Source: AC-32 sp963704005 (GTDB taxonomy: Bacteria; Actinomycetota; Thermoleophilia; Gaiellales; Gaiellaceae). Taken from it: a DNA stretch of 64,000 nt. Both the position numbers and the translations under genes were made by a program. The stretch covers positions 496,001-560,000 of the forward strand of contig CAVPGJ010000001.1 of NCBI GenBank assembly GCA_963704005.1. Direction: 5' to 3'. A model generated the notes under the pieces. That model did not search any database. It worked only from the letters and a program-made list of their open reading frames with translations, and was not told the origin of the DNA. This document shows positions 9,052 through 17,469 of this stretch, one piece after another (position 1 is the stretch's first letter; each line of letters begins with the position of its first letter).

Positions 9052-9067
9052 GCTACTGAACGGTTAC
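9052..9067. promoter_or_regulatory. Pho-box-like repeat between CHAD gene and second pstS
   Basis: GCTAC (9052-9056) and GTTAC (9063-9067) are 11 bp apart in the same phase as the repeats at 1175 and 4733. The pair sits between a TACGAT -10-like element serving the CHAD gene (9040-9045, reverse strand) and the second pstS. Only two units are visible and one is degenerate, so this is the weakest of the three sites. Confidence 0.38.
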
Positions 9068-9111
9068 GTTTCCGGGCGTTTCCTCCTGCGTGCGCGCGGA
9101 GATCGCCCCTC

Positions 9112-10146
9112 GTGAAGCCCCAATCGCTCATCCTCGTCCTGGCCCTCATGGCCGCAGGCTGCGGTGGCTCCGGTGGCGGCGATAGCGGCAGCGAGAAGAC
9201 CCTGGTCGGGGCCGGCAGCACGCTCGTTGCCCCGCTCGTCGCGAAGTGGTCGGGCGACTACGAGCAGCGCACCGGCGTGACCGTGACCTACGGCGCGATC
9301 GGCTCCGGCGCCGGGATCGCGCAGATCACCGGGGGCACGGTTGACTTCGGCGCGAGCGATGCGCCGCTCACGACCGACCAGGCCACGGCGTGCAAGGGCT
9401 GCGTGCAGGTTCCGTGGGCCCTGGCGGCGACGCTCGTCGCCTACAACGTCAAGGGCGTGCCGAGCCGGCTCAAGCTCTCGGGGCCGGTGCTCGCCGGGAT
9501 CTACCTCGGAAAGGTGACGCACTGGAACGACCCGGCGATCAAGCGCCTCAACCCGGGCGTTCAGCTGCCGGCGACCGCGATCACGCCGGTCTTCCGCAGC
9601 GACGGCAGCGGAGACACCTACGCGTTCAGCGACTTCCTGGCCAAGGTCAGCCCCGTGTGGAAGAGGACGAAGGGCGCCTCGACGACGATCAGCTTCCCGG
9701 CCGGCACCGGGGCGAAGGGCAACGACGGGGTCGCGTCCTACCTCGGCCGCAACGACGGCACGATCGGCTACCTCGGGATCTCCTACGTGTTCTCCGGCAA
9801 CCTCGACTACGCGCTCGTCCAGAACGCGGCGGGTGAGTTCCCGGTGCCCGGGGTCCCCAGCATCGAGGCGGCCGCGAACTCGCTGGCGAATGTGCCGGCC
9901 GACAATGCGATCTCGATCACGGACCCGCCCGCCTCGGCACCCGCCGCCTACCCGATCTCGACCTTCACCTACGCGATCGTCCCGAACCCGTCCAAGCTCG
10001 CGCTGCTGAAGTTCCTCACCTACGCCGTCACGATCGGCCAGAAGTTCGGCCCGCCGCTCCAGTTCGCGCCGCTGCCTGCGACGGTGCTCGCCGCCGACCG
10101 GTCGACGATCGCTCGCCTACGGGCCGAAGGTCCAGGCACCGCCTAG
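9112..10146 (+). CDS. pstS: Phosphate-binding lipoprotein PstS, second copy
   Basis: 344 aa paralogue of the PstS at 48-1085, with the same GAGSTLVAPL, DFGASDAPLT and RSDGSG motifs and an ACKGC cysteine pair. Unlike the first copy it has a lipobox (LMAAGC, cysteine near residue 17), so it should be membrane-anchored. The GTG at 9112 was preferred over an upstream GTG at 9037 because the lipoprotein signal begins there and GGAG lies about 10 bp upstream. There is no adjacent permease or ATPase, so it presumably shares PstCAB. Its 3' end overlaps the convergent amidohydrolase by 30 bp. Confidence 0.92.
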   Translation: MKPQSLILVLALMAAGCGGSGGGDSGSEKTLVGAGSTLVAPLVAKWSGDYEQRTGVTVTYGAIGSGAGIAQITGGTVDFGASDAPLTTDQATACKGCVQVPWALAATLVAYNVKGVPSRLKLSGPVLAGIYLGKVTHWNDPAIKRLNPGVQLPATAITPVFRSDGSGDTYAFSDFLAKVSPVWKRTKGASTTISFPAGTGAKGNDGVASYLGRNDGTIGYLGISYVFSGNLDYALVQNAAGEFPVPGVPSIEAAANSLANVPADNAISITDPPASAPAAYPISTFTYAIVPNPSKLALLKFLTYAVTIGQKFGPPLQFAPLPATVLAADRSTIARLRAEGPGTA

Positions 10147-11643
10147 CATCGTCGCGGCGACGTTGATCTCCGGAAGCTCTTCCGGCTCGACGGCGAGCGG
10201 GTCGCGGTCGAGGACGACCAGGTCGGCGTAGAAGCCGGGCAGGAGCCGGCCGCGGCGGTGCTCGTCGCCCGAGAGCCAGGCGGGCGTGACGCAGGTCGCC
10301 TCGAGCGCCTGCTCGACGCTGAGGGCCTGCTCGGGACGCCAGGCCGGCCGCTCGTCGAGGGTGCGCAGGACGCCTGCGCGGATACCCGCGAGCGGGTCGA
10401 GCTCCTCGATCGGCGCGTCGGACCCGTTCGCGACGACCGCGCCCGAGTCGAGCAGCGAGCGGAAGGCGTAGGGCTCGCTCGAGAGATCGCCCCAGAAGCG
10501 GTCGGCGAGGTCGCGGTCGGAGGGGGCGTGGCTGAACTGGACCGAGGCCGCGACGCCGAGCTCCGCGAAGCGCGGCACGTCCTCGGCCGCGAGGAGCTGC
10601 GCGTGCTCGATCCGCTGGCGCAGGCCAAGCGGCCGCCACTCGTCGCGTGTCGCCTCGAACGCGTCGAGCGCCTCGCGGTTGGCGAGGTCGCCGATCGCGT
10701 GCACGGCGATCGGGAACCCGGCCCGCGCGGCGGCGCGGATGTGCTCGGCGAGCTGGTCGCGGCTCGTGATCTCGACACCCGAGCCGTCGAGCATGCGCGC
10801 GGTCTGCGAGCCGAGCGTGCCGTCCATGAACGCCTTCAGGTAGCCGAGCCTGAGCAGCGGCCCGCCGAAGCCGCTGCGGATGTCGGCGTCCTCGAGCTCG
10901 CCCGCCTTCTCGGCCGGGAGCGACTGCCAGACACGGAGGCCGAGCGAGCCCTCGCCTTCGAGCCGCTGCCAGAAGCGCAGCGCGCCGAGCCAGCCGTCCT
11001 TGTCGTGAACGGCGGTCACGCCCCGCGAGGCGGCGAGCCGGACGCCGGCGCGCATCGCCTCGACGTACTCGTCGTCCGGGATGTCGACGTAGGCGTCGCG
11101 GAAGTGCCAGCAGGACTCCTCGCGCAGGACGCCGGTCGGCTCGCCCTGGTCGTCGAGCTCGACGACGCCGCCGGGAACCTGCAGGTCGCCGTTCGCGCGG
11201 GCGAGCGCGGCCGAGTTGAGCCAGAGCGAGTGCGAGTCGCGGGCCATCAGCACGACCGGCCGGTCGGAGACGACCTCGTCGAGAGCCTCCTTCGTCGGCT
11301 CGACCGCCGGCGACCAGTCGCCGCTGCGCCAGCCGCGGCCGCGCAGCCACGCGCCCTTCGCGCCGGGCAGCGCCTCGCGCACGCGCGCGAGAGCCTCGTC
11401 CAGCGAGCGCGTGTCCTCGAGCCGCACCTCGTTCTGCGCGACCGCCCAGGTGGGGAAGTGGACGTGCGAGTCGGTGAAGCCGGGCAGGACGCAGCGCCCG
11501 CCGAGGTCGACGCGCTCGGGGCCGGGCAGCGCGGTCTCGTGCGTGCCGACGCCGCCGGCGATCCGGTCCCCCGCGATCGCGAGCGAGCGCACGACCGGCA
11601 GCGACGGGTCGAGCGTCCGGATCACACCGTTCTCGAGGATCAC
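10117..11643 (-). CDS. Amidohydrolase, family 3 (YtcJ-like)
   Basis: 508 aa metal-dependent amidohydrolase of the YtcJ/AepA/N-substituted formamide deformylase group. The N-terminal composite beta-sandwich (MILENGVIRTLDPSLPV) leads into the metal site FTDSHVHFP near residues 57-65. Further ligands lie in VHAIGDLANREALDAFE and EHAQLL, and the C-terminal sandwich ends LLPGFYADLVVLDRDPL. The substrate cannot be told from sequence. The start is GTG 11643; TAGATT lies 9 bp upstream with no Shine-Dalgarno, again a leaderless arrangement. The last 30 bp overlap the second pstS convergently. Confidence 0.9.
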   Translation of the reverse strand: MILENGVIRTLDPSLPVVRSLAIAGDRIAGGVGTHETALPGPERVDLGGRCVLPGFTDSHVHFPTWAVAQNEVRLEDTRSLDEALARVREALPGAKGAWLRGRGWRSGDWSPAVEPTKEALDEVVSDRPVVLMARDSHSLWLNSAALARANGDLQVPGGVVELDDQGEPTGVLREESCWHFRDAYVDIPDDEYVEAMRAGVRLAASRGVTAVHDKDGWLGALRFWQRLEGEGSLGLRVWQSLPAEKAGELEDADIRSGFGGPLLRLGYLKAFMDGTLGSQTARMLDGSGVEITSRDQLAEHIRAAARAGFPIAVHAIGDLANREALDAFEATRDEWRPLGLRQRIEHAQLLAAEDVPRFAELGVAASVQFSHAPSDRDLADRFWGDLSSEPYAFRSLLDSGAVVANGSDAPIEELDPLAGIRAGVLRTLDERPAWRPEQALSVEQALEATCVTPAWLSGDEHRRGRLLPGFYADLVVLDRDPLAVEPEELPEINVAATMLGGAWTFGP

Positions 11644-11684
11644 GTGGGAGAGAATCTAGCCTCGCGCAACCCAAAGGAGGAACG

Positions 11685-12047
11685 ATGATCGACCACGTCG
11701 GCGTCGCGGTCAGCGACTACCAGCGCAGCAGGGACTTCTACTCGGCCGCGCTCGCGCCGCTCGGCTTCGAGCTCGCGATGGAGTTCGACGGCCGCGTCGG
11801 CGGCTTCGCGCGAGACGGCAAGCCCTGGTTCTGGATCCGCGAAGGCGACCCGGGCTCGGGCACGCACGTCGCGTTCACCGCGCCGGACACCGCCACGGTG
11901 GAGGCCTTCCACGAGGCCGCGCTCGCGGCCGGCGGCGTGGACAACGGCCCGCCCGGGCTCCGCGAGCACTACCACCCGACCTACTACGCGGCCTTCGTCC
12001 ACGACCCGGACGGAAACAACGTCGAGGCAGTGAACCACGGCAGATGA
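11685..12047 (+). CDS. VOC family (glyoxalase/dioxygenase-like) protein
   Basis: 120 aa vicinal-oxygen-chelate fold protein. The beta-alpha-beta-beta-beta module opens with MIDHVGVAVSDYQRSRDFY and closes with HDPDGNNVEAVNH, carrying the typical metal-ligand His near the start and Glu near the end. These enzymes use a metal to act on diverse small molecules; the substrate is unknown. A strong AAAGGAGG ribosome site precedes the ATG. The stop overlaps the next gene's ATG by 4 bp. Confidence 0.88.
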   Translation: MIDHVGVAVSDYQRSRDFYSAALAPLGFELAMEFDGRVGGFARDGKPWFWIREGDPGSGTHVAFTAPDTATVEAFHEAALAAGGVDNGPPGLREHYHPTYYAAFVHDPDGNNVEAVNHGR

Positions 12048-12786
12048 GAGCGCGGCCGGTCAGCGCGACGGTGTTGCTGCTCGGGCTTGCGCTTGCCGCC
12101 TGGCTCGTGCTGGTCGAGCGGATGCGCGGGATGGACGCCGGCCCCGGAACCGATCTCGGCGGGCTCGGCTGGTTCCTCGGGATCTGGGTGACGATGACCG
12201 CGGCGATGATGCTGCCCTCGACCGTCCCGATGGTCTCGGCCTACGCGCATTTCTCTCGGAGCGGGAGGACGGGCGTCTTCGTCGGCGGCTACGTGCTCTC
12301 GTGGACGGTCTACGGCCTCGCCGCGTACGGCGTCTACCGGGCCGTGGCCGGCGCGGGCCCGGTTGGCTCGGCTGGGACCGCGAGGGCCCGTACGTGGCCG
12401 GCGCCGCGATCGCGGCGGCGGGGCTCTATCAGCTCACCCCGCTCAAGGAGGCCTGCCTGCGGCACTGCCGCGGCCCGCTGCGCTACATCGTCGGCGGTTG
12501 GCGCGAGGGCCGGCTGGGTGCGCTGCGGATGGGCTCCGAGCACGGGCTCTACTGCGTCGGCTGCTGCTGGGGCCTGATGCTCGCGCTGTTCGCACTCGGC
12601 GTGATGAGCCTCTTCTGGACGGCGGTCGTCGCGGCGGCGATCCTTGCCGAGAAGGTGCTTCCGCACGGGCAGCGCCTGGTGCGTGTCCTCGCGCTCGCTC
12701 TCGTCGTGCTCGGGGCACTGGTCGCATTCGCGCCGGGCCACGTGCCGCAGCTGACCCAGCCCGCGCCGATGCGGATGAGCCCGTGA
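12044..12786 (+). CDS. DUF2182 integral membrane protein, frameshifted
   Basis: A predicted multi-pass membrane protein of the DUF2182 family. The first frame gives two or three hydrophobic helices with the motif WVTMTAAMMLPSTVPM near residues 47-62. Near 12355 homology shifts frame: GWLGWDREGPYVAGA continues through PLKEACLRHCRGPL, GLYCVGCCWGLMLALFALG and a last helix, ending at 12786. Restoring one missing base in a CCCGG stretch near 12355 yields one protein of about 247 aa. Several conserved Cys and Met residues suggest metal binding (inference). The stop overlaps the DUF1326 start (GTGA), so the two are co-translated. Confidence 0.8.
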
Positions 12787-13394
12787 CCTGGCGGATCGCC
12801 GGCTCGTACCTCGAGTCCTGCAACTGCGAGGCGATCTGCCCCTGCCGCCGGATCGACGGCGTCATGGGCGGCCGCTCCACCTACGGCGTCTGCCTCGGCG
12901 CGCTCTCCTGGCGGATCCTCGAAGGGCACGCCGGCGAGGTCGACCTGAGCGGGCTCGGCGTCGTGCTCGCGACCTCCTACAGCGACGACGAGGAGGGCTC
13001 GCCCTGGAGCTTCGTCATCTACGTCGACGAGCGCGCCGACGGGCCGCAGCGGGAGGCGCTGGAGGCGATCTTCACCGGCCGCTTCCCCGGCTCGCAGGTC
13101 GATCACTTCCCCTGGGCCTGGAAGGAGAGCCGGCTGCTCGGAGTCCGGCCGGCGGAGATCGAGATCGAGCACGTGCCGGGGCGCGGCTGGTTCCGTGCCG
13201 GCCGCTTCGTCTACGTGCGGATCGCGCAGCCCTTCGAGGGGGAGCAGGCCGTCACCTGCGTGATCCCGGGCCATGAGCGCACGGGCCGCGAGGTCGTCGC
13301 CGAGAGCCTCGAGGTCGGCGACGAGGAGCTGGAGTTCTCGTTCCGCGGCAACTGCGGCTACGAGAGCGACTTCGAGTACGCGGGCCCGGACTGA
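12783..13394 (+). CDS. DUF1326 domain protein
   Basis: 203 aa soluble protein of the uncharacterised DUF1326 family. The family hallmark ESCNCEAICPC is at residues about 10-20, and a further Cys lies in CGYESDF near the C terminus. DUF1326 and DUF2182 genes are commonly neighbours, as here with a 4-bp start/stop overlap, which suggests a two-component membrane/cytoplasmic metal-handling unit (inference). The GTG at 12783 was chosen over the long open frame to 12363, which runs antiframe through the DUF2182 gene. Confidence 0.88.
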   Translation: MTWRIAGSYLESCNCEAICPCRRIDGVMGGRSTYGVCLGALSWRILEGHAGEVDLSGLGVVLATSYSDDEEGSPWSFVIYVDERADGPQREALEAIFTGRFPGSQVDHFPWAWKESRLLGVRPAEIEIEHVPGRGWFRAGRFVYVRIAQPFEGEQAVTCVIPGHERTGREVVAESLEVGDEELEFSFRGNCGYESDFEYAGPD

Positions 13395-13548
13395 GCCGAG
13401 ACCGGACGCGGGAACTATCGAAGGGTGCTTCGGCGGAGCCGCACCGACCCCCTCACGCTTGTCCGCGAGGACCTCAGCTCGATGAGGTCTTCCTGATGAA
13501 ACTCGATGCTAAGGTCGAATGAGCTACTGATCTACCTCGGTATCGACG

Positions 13549-13734
13549 ATGGCGAAGAAGAAGAAGAGACTGAGGATTAGCGCCGAGGAACGCGCTGACT
13601 GGGACGCAGCCCGCGCACAGCTTCAGGCGCGCATCGACCTCCACGAGGCCATCCGGCGCGAGGAGCAGGAGCGCGACGAGCGCCGGCGGCGCCGGCTGCA
13701 ACGCCTCTCGTTCGGCCTCCTCGGTCGGGGCTGA
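13549..13734 (+). CDS. Small basic/charged hypothetical protein
   Basis: 61 aa, not recognised. It begins with a poly-lysine run (MAKKKKRLR), continues as a strongly charged, probably helical segment (EEQERDERRRRRLQRL) and ends FGLLGRG. There is no membrane segment. It lies 29 bp upstream of an acyl-CoA dehydrogenase on the same strand. The 154 bp before it carry only a hairpin (GAGGACCTC with GAGGTCTTC, about 13467-13492). Coding status rests on codon-like composition and position only. Confidence 0.5.
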   Translation: MAKKKKRLRISAEERADWDAARAQLQARIDLHEAIRREEQERDERRRRRLQRLSFGLLGRG

Positions 13735-13762
13735 GCCGATCCAGCCGGACTAGACTCACGGC

Positions 13763-14944
13763 GTGCCGAGCGACCCGCTGAGCCCTGAGCAGCGCGAGAT
13801 TCGCGACCTCGTGCGCGATCTCGCGCGCGAGCGCGTGGCGCCGCGCGCGGCAGAGATCGACAAGTCGGCCGAGTTCCCCTGGGACATGGTCGAGCTGATG
13901 CGCGAGCACGACCTGCTCGGGCTGCCGTTCGAGGAGCGCTACGGCGGCACCGGCACCGGCGCGCTCATGGTGCTCGTTGCGATCGAAGAGCTCTCGAAAG
14001 TCTGCGCGACGACCGGGCTGATCCTGGCCGTCCAGGAGCTCGGCTCGCTCGGGATCAAGCTCGCGGGAACCGAAGAGCAGAAGGAGCGGTGGCTGCCGCG
14101 CCTCGCGAGCGGCGAGTGGCTCGCGGCCTACGCGCTGACCGAGCCCGGCTCGGGCTCCGACTCGGCGGCGATGCGCACCGAGGCCCGGCGCGAGGGCGAC
14201 GAGTACGTCCTGAACGGCGGCAAGCGCTTCATCACGAACGCGGGCGTTGCCGGGCTCTACGTCGTCTTCGCCAAGACCGATCCGGAGGCCGGCCACGCGG
14301 GGATCTCCGCCTTCGTGGTCGAGGCGGACGCGCCCGGGTTCGAGGTCGGCCGGATCGAGCCGAAGATGGGGATCAAGGGCTCGACGACGGGCGAGATCTT
14401 CTTCGACGACTGCCGCATCCCGGCCGGAAACCTCCTGGGCGAGGAGGGCGAGGGCTTCCGGATCGCGATGCGCATCCTCGACCGCTCGCGGCCCGGGATC
14501 GGCGCGCAGGGCCTCGGGCTCGCGCAGGGCGCGACCGACTACGCGCTCGAGTACGCGAGGACGCGCGAGACGATGGGGAAGCCGATCGCCCAGCACCAGC
14601 TGATCGCGGCGATGCTGGCGGACATGGAGACGAAGTGCGAGGCGGCGCGCGGGCTCCTCTACCGCTGCGGCGCGCTGATCGACGAGGGCGCGGACGGAGC
14701 GGAGCTGACGAAGATCTCGGCGATGGCGAAGCTCTACTGCACCGATGTCGCGATGGACGTCACCACCGACGCGGTTCAGATCCTCGGCGGGTACGGCTAC
14801 GTGCAGGAGTACCCGGTCGAGCGGATGATGCGGGACGCCAAGATCACGCAGATCTACGAGGGCACGAACCAGATCCAGCGGCTGGTGATCGCACGGGAGA
14901 TGGTCAAGGAGCAACGCTCGTTCCTCCTGGCAGCCGCGCCGTGA
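13763..14944 (+). CDS. Acyl-CoA dehydrogenase
   Basis: Flavoprotein that forms the alpha-beta double bond of acyl-CoA esters, 393 aa, the usual size. The N-terminal helical domain is followed by the FAD-site segment YALTEPGSGSDSAAM near residues 124-138 and the mid beta-domain. The C-terminal helical domain contains GGYGYVQEYPVERMMRDAKI, and the segment YEGTNQIQ is near 373-380. The catalytic Glu should fall in that last region; chain-length specificity is not predictable. GTG start with TAGACT 6 bp upstream and no Shine-Dalgarno. A two-hairpin repeat follows the stop. Confidence 0.93.
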   Translation: MPSDPLSPEQREIRDLVRDLARERVAPRAAEIDKSAEFPWDMVELMREHDLLGLPFEERYGGTGTGALMVLVAIEELSKVCATTGLILAVQELGSLGIKLAGTEEQKERWLPRLASGEWLAAYALTEPGSGSDSAAMRTEARREGDEYVLNGGKRFITNAGVAGLYVVFAKTDPEAGHAGISAFVVEADAPGFEVGRIEPKMGIKGSTTGEIFFDDCRIPAGNLLGEEGEGFRIAMRILDRSRPGIGAQGLGLAQGATDYALEYARTRETMGKPIAQHQLIAAMLADMETKCEAARGLLYRCGALIDEGADGAELTKISAMAKLYCTDVAMDVTTDAVQILGGYGYVQEYPVERMMRDAKITQIYEGTNQIQRLVIAREMVKEQRSFLLAAAP

Positions 14945-14957
14945 GCCTTCCATCGTG

Positions 14958-15028
14958 TCGACCGGTCATTTCGGACGGACGCACGGGCAAAGCCCGTCCG
15001 TCCTGAAGCGGCGCCGCAAGCGTCGCCT
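14958..15028 (-). repeat. Two-hairpin dispersed element, family B, copy 1
   Basis: Read on the minus strand it has AGGCGACGCTTGCGGCGCC (hairpin 1, CTTG loop), the linker TTCAGG, hairpin 2 built on GGACGGACGGGC / GCCCGTGCGTCC, then CGTCCGAAATGACCGGTCGA. It fills the gap between the acyl-CoA dehydrogenase and the first methyltransferase, both on the plus strand, so it is not a sense terminator of either. Other copies: 34797, 44077, 47096, 60137 and 61276, plus the diverged tandem copies at 42496. Confidence 0.8.
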
Positions 15029-15033
15029 TAGCG

Positions 15034-15792
15034 GTGTTTCCTAAAGAGGCTCCGCCCGATGCGTTCGGGCGCACCGCGCGCGAGTACGAGCTCGGCCGGC
15101 CGGGGTGGCCGGAGGGGCTGCTCGACCGCGTCGTCTCCGAGCTCGACCTCGGGGCCGACGCGACGGTGCTCGACCTCGGCGCGGGAACCGGGAAGCTGAC
15201 GCGCGAGCTCGTGCCGCGGTTCGCGCGCGTGGTCGCGGTCGAGCCCGACGATGCGATGCGCGCGGTGCTCGAGGAGGTCGTGCCGGGCACCGAGGCGCTC
15301 GCCGGGCGCGGCGATGCGATCCCGCTGGGAGACGGCGAGGTGGACATGGTCTTCTCGGCCGAAGCGTTCCACTGGTTCGCCTCGGACGAGTCGATCGCCG
15401 AGATCGTGCGTGTGCTGCGGCCGCGCGGGGCGCTCGTGATCCTCTGGAACATCCCGGTCGAGTTCGCCGACATGGGCGAGGAGGCCGAGGCGGTGATCGA
15501 AGAGGCGTTCGCGCGCGGGGGCGAGCCCGGGCTGTCGCGTGTGCTCTCCGGCGAGTGGCGCCGCCCGGTCGAGGCGGCGGCCTTCGAGCCGCTGCGTGAG
15601 GCCGAGGCCGAGCGAGAGCTCGTCAACACGCGCGACGAGTGGATTGCCAACCTGCTCTCGGTGAGCTCGATCGCACACCAGCCCGACGAGCAACGCGCCG
15701 CCTTCGCAGAGCGGCTGCGCGAGCTGATTCCGCCCGACCGTGAGGCCCGCCGCCGCATCCGCACCGTTGCCCACTGGACGCGTCGTGTCTGA
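15034..15792 (+). CDS. SAM-dependent methyltransferase (class I), first of tandem pair
   Basis: 252 aa Rossmann-fold methyltransferase. Motif I VLDLGAGTGKLT is at residues about 44-55, the acidic end of strand 2 is AVEPDDAM, and motif IV FSAEAFHWF is near 108-116. The target is unknown. It shares the FHWF and VLRPRGA signatures with the immediately downstream gene, so the two probably arose by tandem duplication; their coding regions overlap by 8 bp. GTG start; the upstream 70 bp are a family B repeat rather than an ordinary promoter. Confidence 0.85.
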   Translation: MFPKEAPPDAFGRTAREYELGRPGWPEGLLDRVVSELDLGADATVLDLGAGTGKLTRELVPRFARVVAVEPDDAMRAVLEEVVPGTEALAGRGDAIPLGDGEVDMVFSAEAFHWFASDESIAEIVRVLRPRGALVILWNIPVEFADMGEEAEAVIEEAFARGGEPGLSRVLSGEWRRPVEAAAFEPLREAEAERELVNTRDEWIANLLSVSSIAHQPDEQRAAFAERLRELIPPDREARRRIRTVAHWTRRV

Positions 15793-16555
15793 GCTGGCGT
15801 TCAGCTTCGGGCGGATCGCCGCCGAGTACGACGACGTGCGGCCGGAGTACGCGCCCGAGGCGCTGGATCGGGCGCAGGAGGCGCTCGGCCTTCGCCGGGA
15901 GTCGCACGTGGTCGACCTGGCCGCCGGGTCGGGCGTGCTGACACGCGCCCTCGCAGTCCGGTTCGCGGAGGTCGTCGCCGTCGAGCCGGACGACGAGATG
16001 CGGACGGTCTTCTCCGGTCGCACCTCCGGGGTCGAGGTGCTCGCGGGGACCGCCGAGCGGATTCCGCTCCCGGACGGCTCCGTGGACGCGGTCTTCGTCG
16101 GCGACGCGTTCCACTGGTTCGACGGCGCGGCCGCCGTGGCCGAGCTCACGCGTGTGCTGCGGCCGCGCGGGGGAGTGGCGCTGCTCTGGAACCACTGGTG
16201 GAGCGACGGCGACGACCGGACGACCAACACGCTCGACCCGCCGATCCCGGCCGAAGCTCAGAAGCTCTTCGACGACGTGTACTTCAGCTCCGGCCGGGCG
16301 GCGGCGCGCGCCGAGATGGCCGCTCCACTCGAGGCGTTTGCCGGGGACTCGTTCCAGCCGCTCGTCGAGGAGTCGTTCTCGCGCTTCGCCCATCTGTCGG
16401 GCGCGGAGGTCGCCGATCTCTATGCCACGGTCAGCGCGGTTGCCGCGCTTCCGCCCGCCGAGCGGGAGGAGCTGAAGCGCGCCGTGCTGGCGCTGCTCGA
16501 ACCGTCGTACCGGCTCGAGATCACGACCGTGCTCGACTGGACGCGCCGTGCCTGA
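15785..16555 (+). CDS. SAM-dependent methyltransferase (class I), second of tandem pair
   Basis: 256 aa paralogue of the preceding gene. Motif I here is VVDLAAGSGVLT (residues about 41-52) followed by VAVEPDDEM and AFHWFDGAAAVAELTRVLRPRG. The GTG at 15785 overlaps the end of the previous gene by 8 bp, so translation is coupled. An earlier in-frame ATG at 15740 lies inside the preceding gene and is less likely. The next gene, a LigD-type polymerase domain, again overlaps by 8 bp. Confidence 0.85.
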   Translation: MSELAFSFGRIAAEYDDVRPEYAPEALDRAQEALGLRRESHVVDLAAGSGVLTRALAVRFAEVVAVEPDDEMRTVFSGRTSGVEVLAGTAERIPLPDGSVDAVFVGDAFHWFDGAAAVAELTRVLRPRGGVALLWNHWWSDGDDRTTNTLDPPIPAEAQKLFDDVYFSSGRAAARAEMAAPLEAFAGDSFQPLVEESFSRFAHLSGAEVADLYATVSAVAALPPAEREELKRAVLALLEPSYRLEITTVLDWTRRA

Positions 16556-17469
16556 CCTGGAGCTCGAGGTCGGCCGCCGCCGGGTGCGGCTGACGAGCCC
16601 GGACAAGCTCCTGTTTCCGGGCGACGGCGTGACCAAGCGCGACCTGGCCGACTACTACGCCGCGATCGGCCCGGCGCTCGTGCCGCATCTCCGCGACCGG
16701 CCGTTCACGCTCAAGCGCTACCCGTACGGCATTCGCGGCCAGCCCTACTTCGCCAAGCAGGCGCCGAAGGGCAAGCCGTCCTGGGTGCCCACGCGGCAGT
16801 TCCGCACCTGGCCGCGCGAGGGCGGCTCGCGGCTGGTCGACTTCGCGCTCGTGAACGAGCCGGCGGCGGCCGTCTGGATGGTGCAGATGAACTGCATCGA
16901 CATGAACGCCTGGTACTCGCGGGTCGACAAGCCCGAGCGGCCGGACTATGTCGTCTTCGACCTCGACCCGCCCGAGTCGCGCAACGGCTTCGCGCAGGCG
17001 ATCAGGGTCGCGCACCTCATCCACGAGGCCCTCGAGCGGCTCGAGCTGCGTTCCTACGTGAAGACGAGCGGCGCGGACGGGATCCACGTTCTCGTTCCGA
17101 TCACGCGGCGCGTCGACCTACAAGGACACCTACGAGCTCGCCGAGCTGGTCTCGCGCAGGGTCGAGGCCGAGAACCCCGGGCTCGCGACGACGGAGTGGC
17201 TCAAGAAGAAGCGGCGCGGGGTGCTCGTCGACCACCGGCAGAACGGGCACGGGAAAACGATCGCCTCGGCCTACTCGGTCCGCCCGAAGCCGGGCGCGCC
17301 GGTCTCGACGCCGCTGCGCTGGGAGGAGCTCGGCCCGAAGGTGCGCCCGCGCGACTTCGGGATGCGCGAGGCGCTCGCGCGGGTCGAGAAGCACGGCGAC
17401 CTGTTCGAGCCGGTGCTGCGCGGAGGGCAGGCGCTCGGGCCGGCCCTGCGCGCGCTGCGTTCGCGCTAG
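16548..17469 (+). CDS. LigD-type polymerase (PolDom) protein, frameshifted
   Basis: Stand-alone archaeo-eukaryotic-primase-like polymerase domain as found in LigD, used in non-homologous end joining or gap filling. Visible motifs are the N-terminal LTSPDKLLFPG, PYFAKQAPKG, the catalytic aspartate pair in VVFDLDPPE near residue 143, and KTSGADGIHVLVPI. The frame breaks near 17113. One base over, STYKDTYELAELVSRRVE continues through VDHRQNGHGKTIASAYSVRP to a stop at 17469. Deleting one base gives about 306 aa, the expected length. There is no ligase or Ku gene in the window. It overlaps the convergent secreted-protein gene by 4 bp. Confidence 0.85.

Noticed and set aside
13467..13492. Terminator or small RNA between the DUF1326 gene and the 61-aa gene
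   Set aside because: A 9-bp imperfect inverted repeat only; too weak to name as a feature by itself.
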